Origin: Denitrobaculum sp965225735
Lineage (GTDB): Bacteria > Pseudomonadota > Alphaproteobacteria > Kiloniellales > Kiloniellaceae
DNA length: 64,000 nucleotides
Direction: 5' to 3'
NCBI GenBank assembly: GCA_965225735.1
Contig: CBDDBN010000027.1
Span: forward strand, 248,001 to 312,000
The notes under the pieces were generated by a model that saw only the letters and a list, made by a program, of their open reading frames with translations, did not search any database and had not been told where the DNA came from. The translations under genes were made by a program, and so were the position numbers. Below are positions 1-8,535 of this stretch, one piece after another (positions within the stretch are counted from its first letter, which is position 1; every line of letters starts with the position of its first letter).

Positions 1-311
1 ACAAGGAAGATGCCCGCAAATTCCTGTCTTACCTCGCTCGCGCGGACGTCCAGCAAAGCTTCAACGAAGCCATTCTGCAGTTGCCCGTGCATGTCGATGC
101 GACCGCAAAGGACGACTACTTCCTGAACATCGGATCGGAAATGCTGTCGAAAGCAGGTACAGCGCAGTTCTACGACCGCGACACCACGCCTGAGATGGCC
201 AAGGTCGGTATGAAGGGCTTTCAGGAATTCATGGTCAAACCGGACCGCGTCGACCGGATTTTGACGCGGCTTGAGAAGGCGCGGAAGCGGATCTTCAAGG
301 TCAAGGAGTAA
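1..311 (+). CDS. Sugar ABC transporter substrate-binding protein, C-terminal part
   Basis: The gene enters from the left edge; the first whole codon starts at base 3, and about 102 residues are visible. The tail contains AQFYDRDTTPEMAKVGMKGF and then FMVKPDRVDRILTRLEKARKRIF. This resembles the C-terminus of family 1 extracellular solute-binding proteins for carbohydrates, which deliver sugars to an inner-membrane permease from the periplasm. A strong intrinsic terminator about 85 bases after the stop marks the end of the transcription unit, so permease and ATPase genes, if linked, should lie to the left. The sugar specificity cannot be read from this fragment. Confidence 0.7.
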   Translation, partial: KEDARKFLSYLARADVQQSFNEAILQLPVHVDATAKDDYFLNIGSEMLSKAGTAQFYDRDTTPEMAKVGMKGFQEFMVKPDRVDRILTRLEKARKRIFKVKE

Positions 312-395
312 GACACGGAAACCGGCCTCTGAGCGCCCGGCGAACCAGGGGTCAACCAGAGGGCTTTTCCTGAACCTGAAGCTTGGCTAGTTTGA

Positions 396-424
396 AGGCG
401 GCTGGAAATCCAGCCGCCTTTTTC
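396..424 (+). terminator. Rho-independent terminator after the solute-binding protein gene
   Basis: A perfect 10-bp GC-rich stem (AGGCGGCTGG with CCAGCCGCCT) closes a four-base AAAT loop and runs directly into TTTTTCC. It separates the ABC transporter gene from the hydrolase gene that begins about 45 bases later. Confidence 0.9.
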
Positions 425-467
425 CTTCCCTATGTCTTTCATCAGACAAATCCCAGCGGAGACCAAG

Positions 468-1154
468 ATGTCGTTTGTCGTTCCTGCGCCGGCTGAAATC
501 ACTCTTCCCGTGACCGGACAGGACGCGGCTTTTCCAGTGCGGCGGATCTACTGCGTTGGGCGGAACTATGCCGAGCATGCGCGGGAGATGGGCGCCGATC
601 CGGATCGCGAACCGCCGTTTTTCTTCACCAAACCGCGCGACGCAATCGTTTCGGAAGGCGGGACAATCCCTTACCCGCCGGCAACGCAGAACCTTCACTA
701 TGAAATGGAACTGGTCGTGGCGATCGGCGTGGCCGGTGCCGGCATTTCGGCGGAAGCGGCTTTGGACCACGTCTATGGCTATGGCGCCGGCCTCGACATG
801 ACACGGCGAGACCTTCAGGGCGAAGCGAAGAAAACCGGACGCCCCTGGGACATGGGCAAGGGTTTCGATCGTTCCGCCCCCTGCTCCGCATTGCGGCCGG
901 CTACCGAGATCGGTCATCCAGACAGCGGCGCCATCTGGCTCAAGGTCAACGGCGAGATCAAGCAGTCCGGCGATCTCGCACAACAGATTTGGAGCGTCCC
1001 GGAAACGGTGGCCTATCTCTCCGGACTGGTCGAATTGGTACCCGGCGATCTGATCTACACCGGAACACCGGCCGGTGTCGGTCCGGTGGTCGCAGGAGAT
1101 CATCTGGAAGGCCATATCGATGGTATCGGCGACATTGTCGTCGATATTGCTTGA
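468..1154 (+). CDS. Fumarylacetoacetate hydrolase (FAH) family protein
   Basis: The protein has 228 residues, the usual size of single-domain FAH-fold enzymes. These are metal-dependent hydrolases or decarboxylases of 2-oxo acid intermediates in aromatic and amino acid breakdown. Visible family features are the CVGRNYAEHAREMG segment near residue 30, the metal-ligand stretch HYEMELVVAIG, and DLIYTGTPAGVGPV near the C-terminus. I chose the ATG at 468 because GGAG lies about seven bases before it and it fits the family N-terminus; an in-frame ATG at 432 would add 12 residues. The next gene starts nine bases after the stop, so the two are probably co-transcribed. The exact substrate is unknown; fumarylpyruvate- or acylpyruvate-type compounds are likely. 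Confidence 0.9.
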   Translation: MSFVVPAPAEITLPVTGQDAAFPVRRIYCVGRNYAEHAREMGADPDREPPFFFTKPRDAIVSEGGTIPYPPATQNLHYEMELVVAIGVAGAGISAEAALDHVYGYGAGLDMTRRDLQGEAKKTGRPWDMGKGFDRSAPCSALRPATEIGHPDSGAIWLKVNGEIKQSGDLAQQIWSVPETVAYLSGLVELVPGDLIYTGTPAGVGPVVAGDHLEGHIDGIGDIVVDIA

Positions 1155-1163
1155 GAGCGCGTC

Positions 1164-1724
1164 ATGCCAGTCATCACGGTGACCTTGATCGAAGGTTATG
1201 ACGATGCCATCCGCGCGCGCCTGGCGAAAGGCCTCACTCAGGTCGCGCAGGCCGTGATTGGGGCGCCGCCAGACGGTGTGACAGTCACGCTCAATGAGCT
1301 GCCGAGTGGGAACTACATGCGCGGCGGCCAGCGACGTACACCCGGTCTAGCCCCAGCGCCGCCAGTTGACATTGTCCGCGCTTATCTCAAGGCGATGGAA
1401 CAACGGGACTTGGCGGCCGCAGCTAACTTCCTGAGCAATGACGCGACCTTGGTTTTCCCCGGCAAGCAAACCTTCAAGTCCCTGGATGCAATGGTCGATT
1501 GGGCAAAAACCCGCTACCGGCACGTGGCCAAGAGCTATGAACGGTTCGACGAGGCTTTCGCAGAGGATGGCAATGTAGTTGTTTGCCAAGGCACCCTATT
1601 CGGCGAATGGCTAGACGGGACTTCCTTCTCCGGCATTCGCTTTGTCGATTGGTTTCTGATCGTAGATGGAGCGATTGTTGAACAGAAAGTGTGGAACGAT
1701 CTGGCTGAAATCACCCAGCGATAG
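1164..1724 (+). CDS. Fusion of a 4-oxalocrotonate tautomerase domain and a SnoaL-like domain
   Basis: Residues 1-62 look like a tautomerase subunit: Met-Pro at the start, so Pro1 becomes the catalytic base after Met removal, then VITVTLIEGYDDAIRARLAK and a GVTVTLNELPSGNYMRGG tail. After a proline-rich linker, residues 68-186 form a SnoaL/NTF2-like domain (VDIVRAYLKAMEQRDLAAAA, then GNVVVCQGTLFGEW). Free-standing tautomerases of this group are about 60-80 residues, so the fusion is the odd feature. It sits nine bases behind the FAH-family gene, and the two may act on the same keto-enol intermediate. The role of the SnoaL half is unknown; it could be a ligand-binding or isomerase domain. Confidence 0.8.
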   Translation: MPVITVTLIEGYDDAIRARLAKGLTQVAQAVIGAPPDGVTVTLNELPSGNYMRGGQRRTPGLAPAPPVDIVRAYLKAMEQRDLAAAANFLSNDATLVFPGKQTFKSLDAMVDWAKTRYRHVAKSYERFDEAFAEDGNVVVCQGTLFGEWLDGTSFSGIRFVDWFLIVDGAIVEQKVWNDLAEITQR

Positions 1725-2016
1725 ATAAAGCCCCTTGATCTTAAGTTCAGACGAAAAACTTGCCCCTCTTGCTTATTTTTATATTTTTCAGATGATTAAG
1801 TGATTTTTATAAATTAAAACATTAATCAACACAGCATTTTGACATCTTCATTAACAGTGACCATGTGATTAAATGAGTTTTTGACTATTTAATACTGTCG
1901 TGAAGTGAAGCTCTGTCTATTTGGGTGAAAGCGGCGCTGAACAGCAGTCATCGTTGATACGGGAGGCTGACAAATGTTTTCCACATATTAAGTGGAAGGC
2001 GATCAGGCTCAAAGAT

Positions 2017-2640
2017 ATGCGTGACGAATTGGATACTCCAATAACTTACATAAAGCCCTCTTCTTTCTTTCTGAATCCGGGTCAGGAGACGGAAAGATTG
2101 GTGCCGGTCGGCACCCCGGATTCCTGGTGCTTGCTTTCTGACTTCTATCCGCGCGACATCGGAGCCAAGCCGCCGACCCTGCGCCCACAATTCATCCGCA
2201 TGTACGAATATCTGCGTTCCGTGGCGCCGGCAGGCAGTCTGGCGGGACGGCAGCATATCGACCCGCTCGACTTCCCGGATCTCCTGACCTTCGTCAACCT
2301 GGTCGACGTTGAATACGGGGAGGACAAGCCCAGGTTCCGCTTCCGCCTCGTGGGTACGACGCAGACCATCATGGCGAAGCGGGATATCTCAGGCCTTTAT
2401 GTCGAAGACGCCGTGCTGCCCACCTTCGCGGAACGAATTCTCGACAACCTGCGTCGTGTCCTGGCCTCTGCTAGCCCGCTATATGACCGCTTCTCGATGC
2501 CTCACCCGAACCGGGAGTTCATCGATTCCGAGCGTGTTTACTTTCCCCTCGCGGGCGATGGGAAGCGGATCGACATGATCTTGATTCTCAACGGTTATTA
2601 CGGCGTCAGCGGCCTCGACCCCTTCGATAAGCGGAAATAG
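2017..2640 (+). CDS. PAS-domain protein of the PAS_5 type
   Basis: The protein has about 207 residues from the ATG at 2017, or 239 from an in-frame TTG at 1921; the start is uncertain because neither has a good ribosome site. From about residue 50 it reads FIRMYEYLRSVAPAGSLAGR, DLLTFVNLVDVEY, FRFRLVGTTQTIMAKRDISG and YFPLAGDGKRIDMILIL. This is the pattern of the single PAS fold common in Rhodospirillales-type bacteria. There is no kinase, cyclase or other output domain, so any signalling would have to act through a partner. The gene stands alone behind an AT-rich stretch of about 290 bases (1725-2016) that probably holds its promoter; I see no gene there. Confidence 0.7.
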   Translation: MRDELDTPITYIKPSSFFLNPGQETERLVPVGTPDSWCLLSDFYPRDIGAKPPTLRPQFIRMYEYLRSVAPAGSLAGRQHIDPLDFPDLLTFVNLVDVEYGEDKPRFRFRLVGTTQTIMAKRDISGLYVEDAVLPTFAERILDNLRRVLASASPLYDRFSMPHPNREFIDSERVYFPLAGDGKRIDMILILNGYYGVSGLDPFDKRK

Positions 2641-2795
2641 CCGCAAGATGCTCCCTGTGTAGGTTCAAGGGCAGCCCGAAGTATGGTCGTTGGCGTTAGA
2701 GCGGGTGCGACTGCCATTAACCATATGCGCGGCAAGCGTTTGAAATGCCGGATCATTTACTGGCGGTGATCGCTAGATTTCGCTATGATCCAGGC

Positions 2796-2996
2796 ATGGC
2801 GTTTCTTCTTCGACACCTCGCCCGCTATGCGGCGCAAAAAATCGCTTCGGACCCCCAGGCGCGGGAGAAAGCGGTCAAGGCCGCGCGTGTGGTTGTCACG
2901 GAAGCCAAGCAGATCGCGCGCGAGGAAGATCGTGCGGAAGCCGCAGGTCGCGCCGTTCGGCGGGTCTTCGATCGCTTCCAAAACGGCGGCCGCTGA
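2796..2996 (+). CDS. Small charged hypothetical protein
   Basis: The protein has 66 residues, rich in Ala, Arg, Lys and Glu and probably helical throughout (LARYAAQKIASDPQAREKAV, then EDRAEAAGRAVRRVFDRF). I recall similar short proteins in other alphaproteobacteria but no function. The ATG at 2796 was preferred to one 51 bases upstream because the conserved-looking MAFLLRHLARYA begins there. It has no obvious operon partner; the next gene is convergent. Confidence 0.5.
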   Translation: MAFLLRHLARYAAQKIASDPQAREKAVKAARVVVTEAKQIAREEDRAEAAGRAVRRVFDRFQNGGR

Positions 2997-3049
2997 CGCG
3001 CTAAAACCTTCCCAAGCTTAACAATTTCATTCCCGATGAACGTAGTCGC

Positions 3050-4582
3050 CTAAGCCACCACGGTGCGCTCGAGCGGAAAACGCAGGGTTACGGTGGTGCC
3101 CCGATCCAGAACGCTGTCGATGCGCAAGCTGCCGCCGTGAAGCTCGGTCAGCATCTTGCTGAGAGACAAACCAAGGCCCGTGCCGGCATGTGCCTGATGG
3201 GCGCTTGGGCGGACCTGACCGAAGGGCTCCAGGATCTTGGGGATATCCTCCGCTAAGATCCCGCAGCCCTCGTCCGCAACGACGATGGAGACACAGCCTT
3301 CGGCGTCCAGATCGGTCGAGACGGTCACGGCCTTTTCCGTCGGCGTGAACTTGGTGGCGTTGGACAAGAGGTTGAGGATCACCTGCTTGATGATACGCAC
3401 ATCTCCTTTGAAATGCCGTACACTTGCCACAGCTTCGAAGGTAATCCTGTCTTCAGGTTCCCCTGCCTGGCCCGTAACCATTTCAATACAGGCGGCGATG
3501 GCTTCGGGCAGATCGAAAGTGTCCTCTTCGAGTGTAATTTCGCCGGCCTCGACCTTGGAGATATCCAGGATGTCGTTGATCAGAGCCAGAAGGTGCTGGC
3601 CGGAGTGGTTCACATTCATGGCGTAGTCGAGATACTTCTCGTCGCCGAGCGGTCCGAAGACTTGCTCCTTCATGACCTGGGTGAATCCGAGGATAGAATT
3701 CAGCGGCGTGCGCAGCTCGTGGCTCATGTGGGCCAGGAATTCGGATTTCGCGCGGTTGGCAGTCTGCGCCTCATCCTTGGCCGCCGAGATTGCCGCTTCT
3801 GCTTCCTTCAATTTGGTTATGTCGTTTTGAATACTGACAATGCCGCCGTTGTCCGTCCTGCGGTCGCGCAAAAGCAGAATGCGCCCGTCCCGCAAGGTGA
3901 CCACGAAAGATTCCGGCGGCCCTGCGATCATATCTTCCCGGCGCTCGACGTAGTCGTGCGCCAACTCTTTCTCGACAATCACCGCGCCGCGCTCGATATC
4001 CAGCTTTCCCAGGTCGCGGCGATGCGCACCCGGCGCGGCTTCGTCATCGCTGTAGCCGTAAAACTCTTTGAACTTCGAATTACAGACAATCAGCCGTCCA
4101 TCGGATCCATAGAGCACGAAACCTTCGCTGATAGACTCAAGCGCATCGATCAGAAGCGTCCGCGTGGTTCGCACGGCCTGCTCGGCGCTGGAATCCTTAA
4201 AGATCTCATGAGCGCTGGAGAGCAGCAGTTCTTCCCCACCCACTTCAAGCAGGCGCAATGTCGCCGTACAGTGACACCAGCGACCGTCCTTGGCGCGTAA
4301 CGTGGTGTCGAAATTCTCGATCACCCGCTCTGTTTTAAGCCTGGCGAGTACCTGTGCACGGGTCTCGGGTTCCACCCAGACTCTGAGCTCGGCTGAGGTT
4401 TTACCGATCACCTCTTCGCGCTGGTAGCCGAGCACTTCCAGCCAAACGGCATTGACCGCAAGGCAGGTGCCATCCTCAAACTTGGTAACAGACATCAGAT
4501 CCCGGCCGGCATCGAACACGGCCCGAAAAAGCTCTGCCGACTCAAGCAGAGGGTCCAAGGCTTGCGGCTTAGAAACCTTCAT
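3050..4582 (-). CDS. PAS-PAS sensor histidine kinase
   Basis: The protein has about 510 residues. Two PAS domains (roughly residues 18-130 and 145-260) are followed by a HisKA dimerisation domain with phospho-acceptor His288 in HMSHELRTPLNSILGF. The C-terminal HATPase domain has an N-box near NLLSNATKFTPT, the G1 box VADEGCGI and the G2 box GTGLGLSLSK. No membrane segment is visible, so it is probably a cytoplasmic sensor. The start at MKVSKPQ gives a normal N-terminus; a longer frame to 4660 reads like non-coding sequence. No response regulator lies next to it, so it is an orphan kinase in this window. The signal is unknown. Confidence 0.9.
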   Translation of the reverse strand: MKVSKPQALDPLLESAELFRAVFDAGRDLMSVTKFEDGTCLAVNAVWLEVLGYQREEVIGKTSAELRVWVEPETRAQVLARLKTERVIENFDTTLRAKDGRWCHCTATLRLLEVGGEELLLSSAHEIFKDSSAEQAVRTTRTLLIDALESISEGFVLYGSDGRLIVCNSKFKEFYGYSDDEAAPGAHRRDLGKLDIERGAVIVEKELAHDYVERREDMIAGPPESFVVTLRDGRILLLRDRRTDNGGIVSIQNDITKLKEAEAAISAAKDEAQTANRAKSEFLAHMSHELRTPLNSILGFTQVMKEQVFGPLGDEKYLDYAMNVNHSGQHLLALINDILDISKVEAGEITLEEDTFDLPEAIAACIEMVTGQAGEPEDRITFEAVASVRHFKGDVRIIKQVILNLLSNATKFTPTEKAVTVSTDLDAEGCVSIVVADEGCGILAEDIPKILEPFGQVRPSAHQAHAGTGLGLSLSKMLTELHGGSLRIDSVLDRGTTVTLRFPLERTVVA

Positions 4583-4872
4583 CGATCCACGCCCAAACTG
4601 TGACCGCGACCTCAACGGCCGATGATCGCGCCAAACCCCGGAACAAGGGCCCGGGACCACCCGCTACAAAACCATAAGCGGAAACTTCAGGATCGCATGT
4701 TTGTTGCGCCTACACCATCGCTTCGAGTGCCTTTTCAGGCCCTTAGCCGCTGTGGGCCTGGCTCTTCACAACGTCCGGATGAAGGTCTTTGGCGATCAAA
4801 AACCCTACGGAATGTGGATGAGCTAAAACTGGGCGTTCATGGGTGTCGCGGCGGAAGCGATAAGGCGTCAGA

Positions 4873-5934
4873 TCAACCGCCTTCGAAGCCGCTCAGCACG
4901 TTCACGGTATTGATCCCGATCTCCGAGACGGCATAGCCGCCCTCCATGACGAAGAGCACCGGTACGTCGGCGGGTTTCATGGCCGCGGCGATGCGTGCGC
5001 CGTAGTCGGCGAAATCGTCGCTTTTCAGCTTGAAGAAACTGATGGGGTCAGCCTCGAAAGTGTCGACGCCCAGGGAAACCACGAGCAAGCCAGGCTGGAA
5101 GGCGGCGATGCGTTCCAGGGCGACGTCGAGGGCGTCGCGCCAGCGCGCATAATCCGTTCCTGGCGGCAAAGGGAAGTTCAGGTTGAAGCCCTCACCGGCA
5201 TCCTCTCCGAACTCATCCGCGTGACCGAGAAAATGGGGAAAGGCCTCCATTGGGTCGCCGTGGAGCGAGGCAAAAAAGACATCGTCGCGGCGGTAGAAGA
5301 TGTTCTGGGTGCCGTTGCCGTGGTGAAAGTCGACGTCCAGAACCGCGACCCGTTCCCGTCCTTGGTCGCGGGCGAACTGAGCGGCAATGGCGGCATTGTT
5401 GAGGAAACAGTAGCCGCCGTATTGATCGCTGGCAGCGTGATGCCCCGGCGGCCGGCAGAGCGCGAAAGCCCCCTTTCTTCCACCGCTCGAATTCCCGCCG
5501 GCCAGGAGATGCTCTGCCGCCGTCAGCACCACATCGGCTCCGGCTTTCGCCGCCTCCCAGGTGCCTTCGGAAATCGACGTCTCGGCGGCGAGCGCGTAGT
5601 AGCCCAGCTTGCCATCGATGTGGTTTGGAATGCGCCGGCCAGCCATGGCGCGGGTCGGCCAGACATTGGGCACCGCCTCGCCCTCTCCGCCAGCCGCGAC
5701 CCAGTCTTCCCAGCAATGCTCCAGGAATTCCACGAACTCCGGATCATGCACCTTGAGCACCGGCGCCAAGCCGAATTCCTTCGGCGCGACCACCTCACCC
5801 AGCCCTTTCTGCTTCACCCGCGCCAGCACGATCTCCGCGCGTTCGGGACACTCGAAGGGCCGCACGAAGCTGCCGCCGTGCAGCTCGGTCTGTGCGTCAC
5901 GCAGGCGGTGCTTTTCGGAATAGACAGTGAGCAT
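4873..5934 (-). CDS. Histone deacetylase family protein (acetylpolyamine amidohydrolase-like)
   Basis: The protein has 353 residues, typical of bacterial class II HDAC-like zinc amidohydrolases that remove acetyl groups from polyamines or other small amines. Key motifs are CRPPGHHA (the tandem active-site histidines), VLDVDFHHGNGTQ (zinc-binding Asp and His), SLHGDPMEAFPHF, and LLVVSLGVDTFEADPISFF with the second zinc aspartate. The N-terminal MLTVYSEKHRLRDAQTELHG and ECPERAEIV are also typical of this subfamily. The EamA transporter gene ends 130 bases upstream on the same strand, so linkage is possible but not evident. The 290 bases between this gene and the kinase gene show no further gene. 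The substrate is not known. Confidence 0.92.
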   Translation of the reverse strand: MLTVYSEKHRLRDAQTELHGGSFVRPFECPERAEIVLARVKQKGLGEVVAPKEFGLAPVLKVHDPEFVEFLEHCWEDWVAAGGEGEAVPNVWPTRAMAGRRIPNHIDGKLGYYALAAETSISEGTWEAAKAGADVVLTAAEHLLAGGNSSGGRKGAFALCRPPGHHAASDQYGGYCFLNNAAIAAQFARDQGRERVAVLDVDFHHGNGTQNIFYRRDDVFFASLHGDPMEAFPHFLGHADEFGEDAGEGFNLNFPLPPGTDYARWRDALDVALERIAAFQPGLLVVSLGVDTFEADPISFFKLKSDDFADYGARIAAAMKPADVPVLFVMEGGYAVSEIGINTVNVLSGFEGG

Positions 5935-6064
5935 GGGGAAGCTTTCGGAGTGGTTTGCGACAGAGTTGGCAGCGCCGTAGCGTACGCCCCCTCTTTTATT
6001 GCTCGATTAGACGAGCGGGGTCCAGGGGCTGGTTGCCGGGAGACTTACTCTGGCTGTAATCCCG

Positions 6065-6994
6065 TTACCCCCGCCGCAGGACCATAAGCCCTGCGCCCAC
6101 GATCATGGCCATGCCGAGCAGCGTCGTGCCGTTGGGTGACGTGGCAAAGAACAGAAGGTCCCAGATCACCACGAAGACCAGGTAGCTGTATTCGAAGGTC
6201 GCGACGGTGGAGGGTGGCGCGGCCTGATATGCGCCGGCCAGCAGCATGGCGATGGCAACGGCCAGTATGGCCAGCAGTCCAAGCACCAACCATTCTGAGA
6301 GGCCAACCGGCGACCAGGTGCCGAAGAGATAGGGGTAGGCGCGGACCAGACTTTCATCGGGCTGCCAGACCAGGATGATAAGACTCACGACAGCGCCGGC
6401 GGCGAACATCGTGAGGTTGACGGACAGCGCCATGGTCGCAAGTGAAAGCGACTGGCATTTGGTCCGGGTCGTGATGTGGGACAATGCGTAGAAAAAAGCG
6501 CCCATGACCGGCAGGAGCGCCCAGGGCGAGAAAGCGTCGCTGCCGGGCTGCAGCAGGACCACGACACCGGCGAAGCCTAGAATGACAGCGACCCAACCCA
6601 GCGGGCCGACCCTTTCACCGATGGCAAAGGCGGAGAGCAGGGTGACGAAGATCGGGGCAATATAGTTCGCGGCCCCGAGCGTCGAGAGGCTGAGAAACGG
6701 AATAGCCGCGTAAAAGGCCAGGAAGGTCAGGGTCATGAAGACCGCGCGCAGCAGCGGCCAGAGCCGCAGGGCCTCACGCAGGACACCGCGGCGCTTTCCC
6801 CGCAGCCAGGCCAGGGCGAAGAACAAGGGCAATGTCATCAGCGCCCGAAGCGCGAAAATCTGCCAAAGAGTGAGCTCGGCGCTGAAGAGTTTAAAGACGA
6901 CATCCTGGAGCGAAATCGTAAGGGCAGCGGCCAGGATCAGGGTCACGCCGCGCGCCACCTGCTGTGGCCGAGTTTCTGCCTTGGCGATGCTCAA
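6065..6994 (-). CDS. DMT-superfamily (EamA) transporter
   Basis: The 309-residue protein has about ten hydrophobic helices arranged as two EamA repeats. Examples are LILAALTISLQDVVFKLF near the start, ALMTLPLFFALAWL, YIAPIFVTLLSAFAIGERVG (the conserved end of repeat 1) and MVGAGLMVLRRG at the C-terminus. EamA proteins export metabolites or amino acids across the inner membrane; substrates are rarely predictable. It is divergent from a LysR regulator across about 107 bases containing a perfect inverted repeat, so that regulator is the likely controller. Confidence 0.92.
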   Translation of the reverse strand: MSIAKAETRPQQVARGVTLILAAALTISLQDVVFKLFSAELTLWQIFALRALMTLPLFFALAWLRGKRRGVLREALRLWPLLRAVFMTLTFLAFYAAIPFLSLSTLGAANYIAPIFVTLLSAFAIGERVGPLGWVAVILGFAGVVVLLQPGSDAFSPWALLPVMGAFFYALSHITTRTKCQSLSLATMALSVNLTMFAAGAVVSLIILVWQPDESLVRAYPYLFGTWSPVGLSEWLVLGLLAILAVAIAMLLAGAYQAAPPSTVATFEYSYLVFVVIWDLLFFATSPNGTTLLGMAMIVGAGLMVLRRG

Positions 6995-7077
6995 ACTGTG
7001 TCTCCCGCTGGGTTATTCTGGTCTTACACTCGGTCATAGGACGTAGGAGATCCTTTGAATAGGCATTGCGTTTGAAA

Positions 7078-7106
7078 CCCATTATTTGATTTAATTGAAT
7101 AATGGG
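7078..7106. promoter_or_regulatory. Perfect 9-bp inverted repeat overlapping the LysR start codon
   Basis: CCCATTATT (7078-7086) and AATAATGGG (7098-7106) are exact reverse complements separated by 11 bases. The right arm covers the ATG at 7102. This is a plausible autoregulatory LysR-type site and could also act on the divergent EamA gene. Binding is inferred only. Confidence 0.5.
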
Positions 7107-8019
7107 GCGCGCGCCTGTTCACGGTATCGAAGTTTTTCTGACCATCGTCCGCGAGGGATCCTTGAGAGCTGCGGCCGCCGCGCTTGGCGTCGGCGCACCA
7201 GCGGTCTCTTCGCAGCTCAAAGCGCTGGAAGAGAAGATGGGTGTGGGTCTGTTGCACCGCACGACGCGCAGCATCGAACTGACCGATGCCGGGCGGGTGC
7301 TGTTCGAGTCCGCGGCACCCGCTTATCGCGACATGATCTATGCGGTTAAGAAAACCCAGGAGGTCGGCACCTCCACCAAGGGGACCCTGCGCCTAAGTCT
7401 CTCACGCGGGGCTTACGTCACGGCGGTCGCGCCGGTGCTAGAAAAATTCCAGACCGACAATCCCGGCATCACGCTGGAACTGTCGTTGAACGAAGGCCTC
7501 ACAGATATCATCCGGGAAGGCTTTCACGCCGGGATCCGCCTTGGCGACATCCTCTCCCCCGACATGGTCGCCGTGCGTCTGACACCGAGTTTGGTCCCGG
7601 CCTTTTCGGCCGCGCCGTCCTATATGGCACGCTTCGGCCGCCCGGAGCATCCGCGCGATCTGCTGGATCACCGCTGCATCCGCTACAAGCTGCCAACCGC
7701 GAAGAAAGTGGCAGACTGGCACTTCACCGAAGACGGGCAGGACAAAGTCATCGATCCGCCGGCGCGCCTGGTCTTCGATCACATCATGGGTGTGATCCAG
7801 GCCGCCAGGGACGGTCACGGCGTCGGCTGGTCCCTACGCACGACCATCGCGGATTACCTCGCTTCCGGCGATCTGGAAACGATCCTCGATCCCTACGTCA
7901 AAAAACTGCCGCCCTTTTACCTTTACTACCCGGAACAGAACAAACGGGTCGAATGCCTGCGGCTCTTCATCGACTGTCTGGTCGCGCATCGAGACCGGCA
8001 GGCCAGGGTTGCGGGTTGA
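7102..8019 (+). CDS. LysR-family transcriptional regulator
   Basis: The protein has 305 residues, the standard LysR length. The N-terminal winged helix-turn-helix reads FLTIVREGSLRAAAAALGVG, then SSQLKALEEKMGVGLLHRTT and IELTDAGRVLF. The rest is a periplasmic-binding-protein-like effector domain (LRLSLSRGAYVTAVAPVLEK near residue 95). It lies divergent to the EamA exporter gene, which is the likely target. No Shine-Dalgarno sequence is seen before the ATG; instead an inverted repeat covers the start. The effector is unknown. Confidence 0.93.
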   Translation: MGRAPVHGIEVFLTIVREGSLRAAAAALGVGAPAVSSQLKALEEKMGVGLLHRTTRSIELTDAGRVLFESAAPAYRDMIYAVKKTQEVGTSTKGTLRLSLSRGAYVTAVAPVLEKFQTDNPGITLELSLNEGLTDIIREGFHAGIRLGDILSPDMVAVRLTPSLVPAFSAAPSYMARFGRPEHPRDLLDHRCIRYKLPTAKKVADWHFTEDGQDKVIDPPARLVFDHIMGVIQAARDGHGVGWSLRTTIADYLASGDLETILDPYVKKLPPFYLYYPEQNKRVECLRLFIDCLVAHRDRQARVAG

Positions 8020-8040
8020 GCGACGAAAAGCCTCATATAA

Positions 8041-8427
8041 CTAGGCTTCGATCAAGGTTACCTTCGCAGATTGACCCATCTTGACAAGAAGATCTCTGGC
8101 AACGGCAAACAAAGAGTCAGCGCCGGTAAAGCGTATATCCATCGGCGAAACATCGGCCGAAAGACTCAAACATTCGGGATCAAGTGTCAGACGCACGAAA
8201 CGGTTCCCAAGCTCAATTGCCCGAACAGCCCCGTAAGCACCGTGCCTCTGATCATTAATCTCAAGATAGATATCATCTAGCGCCAAAGCGCGATCCTGAT
8301 CATCCGGCTCTTTCGCAAGCTGTAGCATGACATAGGCTTGAGAGCCATCTGCGGCCTTCCCGAAAACCACCATCCAGTAGTCTTCGTCATTTGATGCTTC
8401 TAGGTTTCTAAATGTCAGTCTGTGCAT
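8041..8427 (-). CDS. Imm10-like immunity family protein, orphan
   Basis: The protein is 128 residues, acidic and soluble. The order of segments (DDQDRALALDDIYLEINDQR, then HGAYGAVRAIELGNRFVRLT and LSADVSPMDIRF) fits my memory of the Imm10 immunity family associated with polymorphic toxins. No toxin gene lies beside it: the neighbours are a LysR regulator and a cyclase. If the family call is right, it may protect against toxins from other cells or be a relic of a lost toxin locus. The assignment is by eye and moderate; 'hypothetical' is the fallback. Confidence 0.5.
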   Translation of the reverse strand: MHRLTFRNLEASNDEDYWMVVFGKAADGSQAYVMLQLAKEPDDQDRALALDDIYLEINDQRHGAYGAVRAIELGNRFVRLTLDPECLSLSADVSPMDIRFTGADSLFAVARDLLVKMGQSAKVTLIEA

Positions 8428-8535
8428 AGTTTCGCGTCATCCACAACTCAACTGGCCGAACGCATCTGCTCAATGTGACACGTCTAGTTCGATTTCAAAC
8501 AAGCATCCAATTGGGCTCAGGAACCCCCTGTCCTC

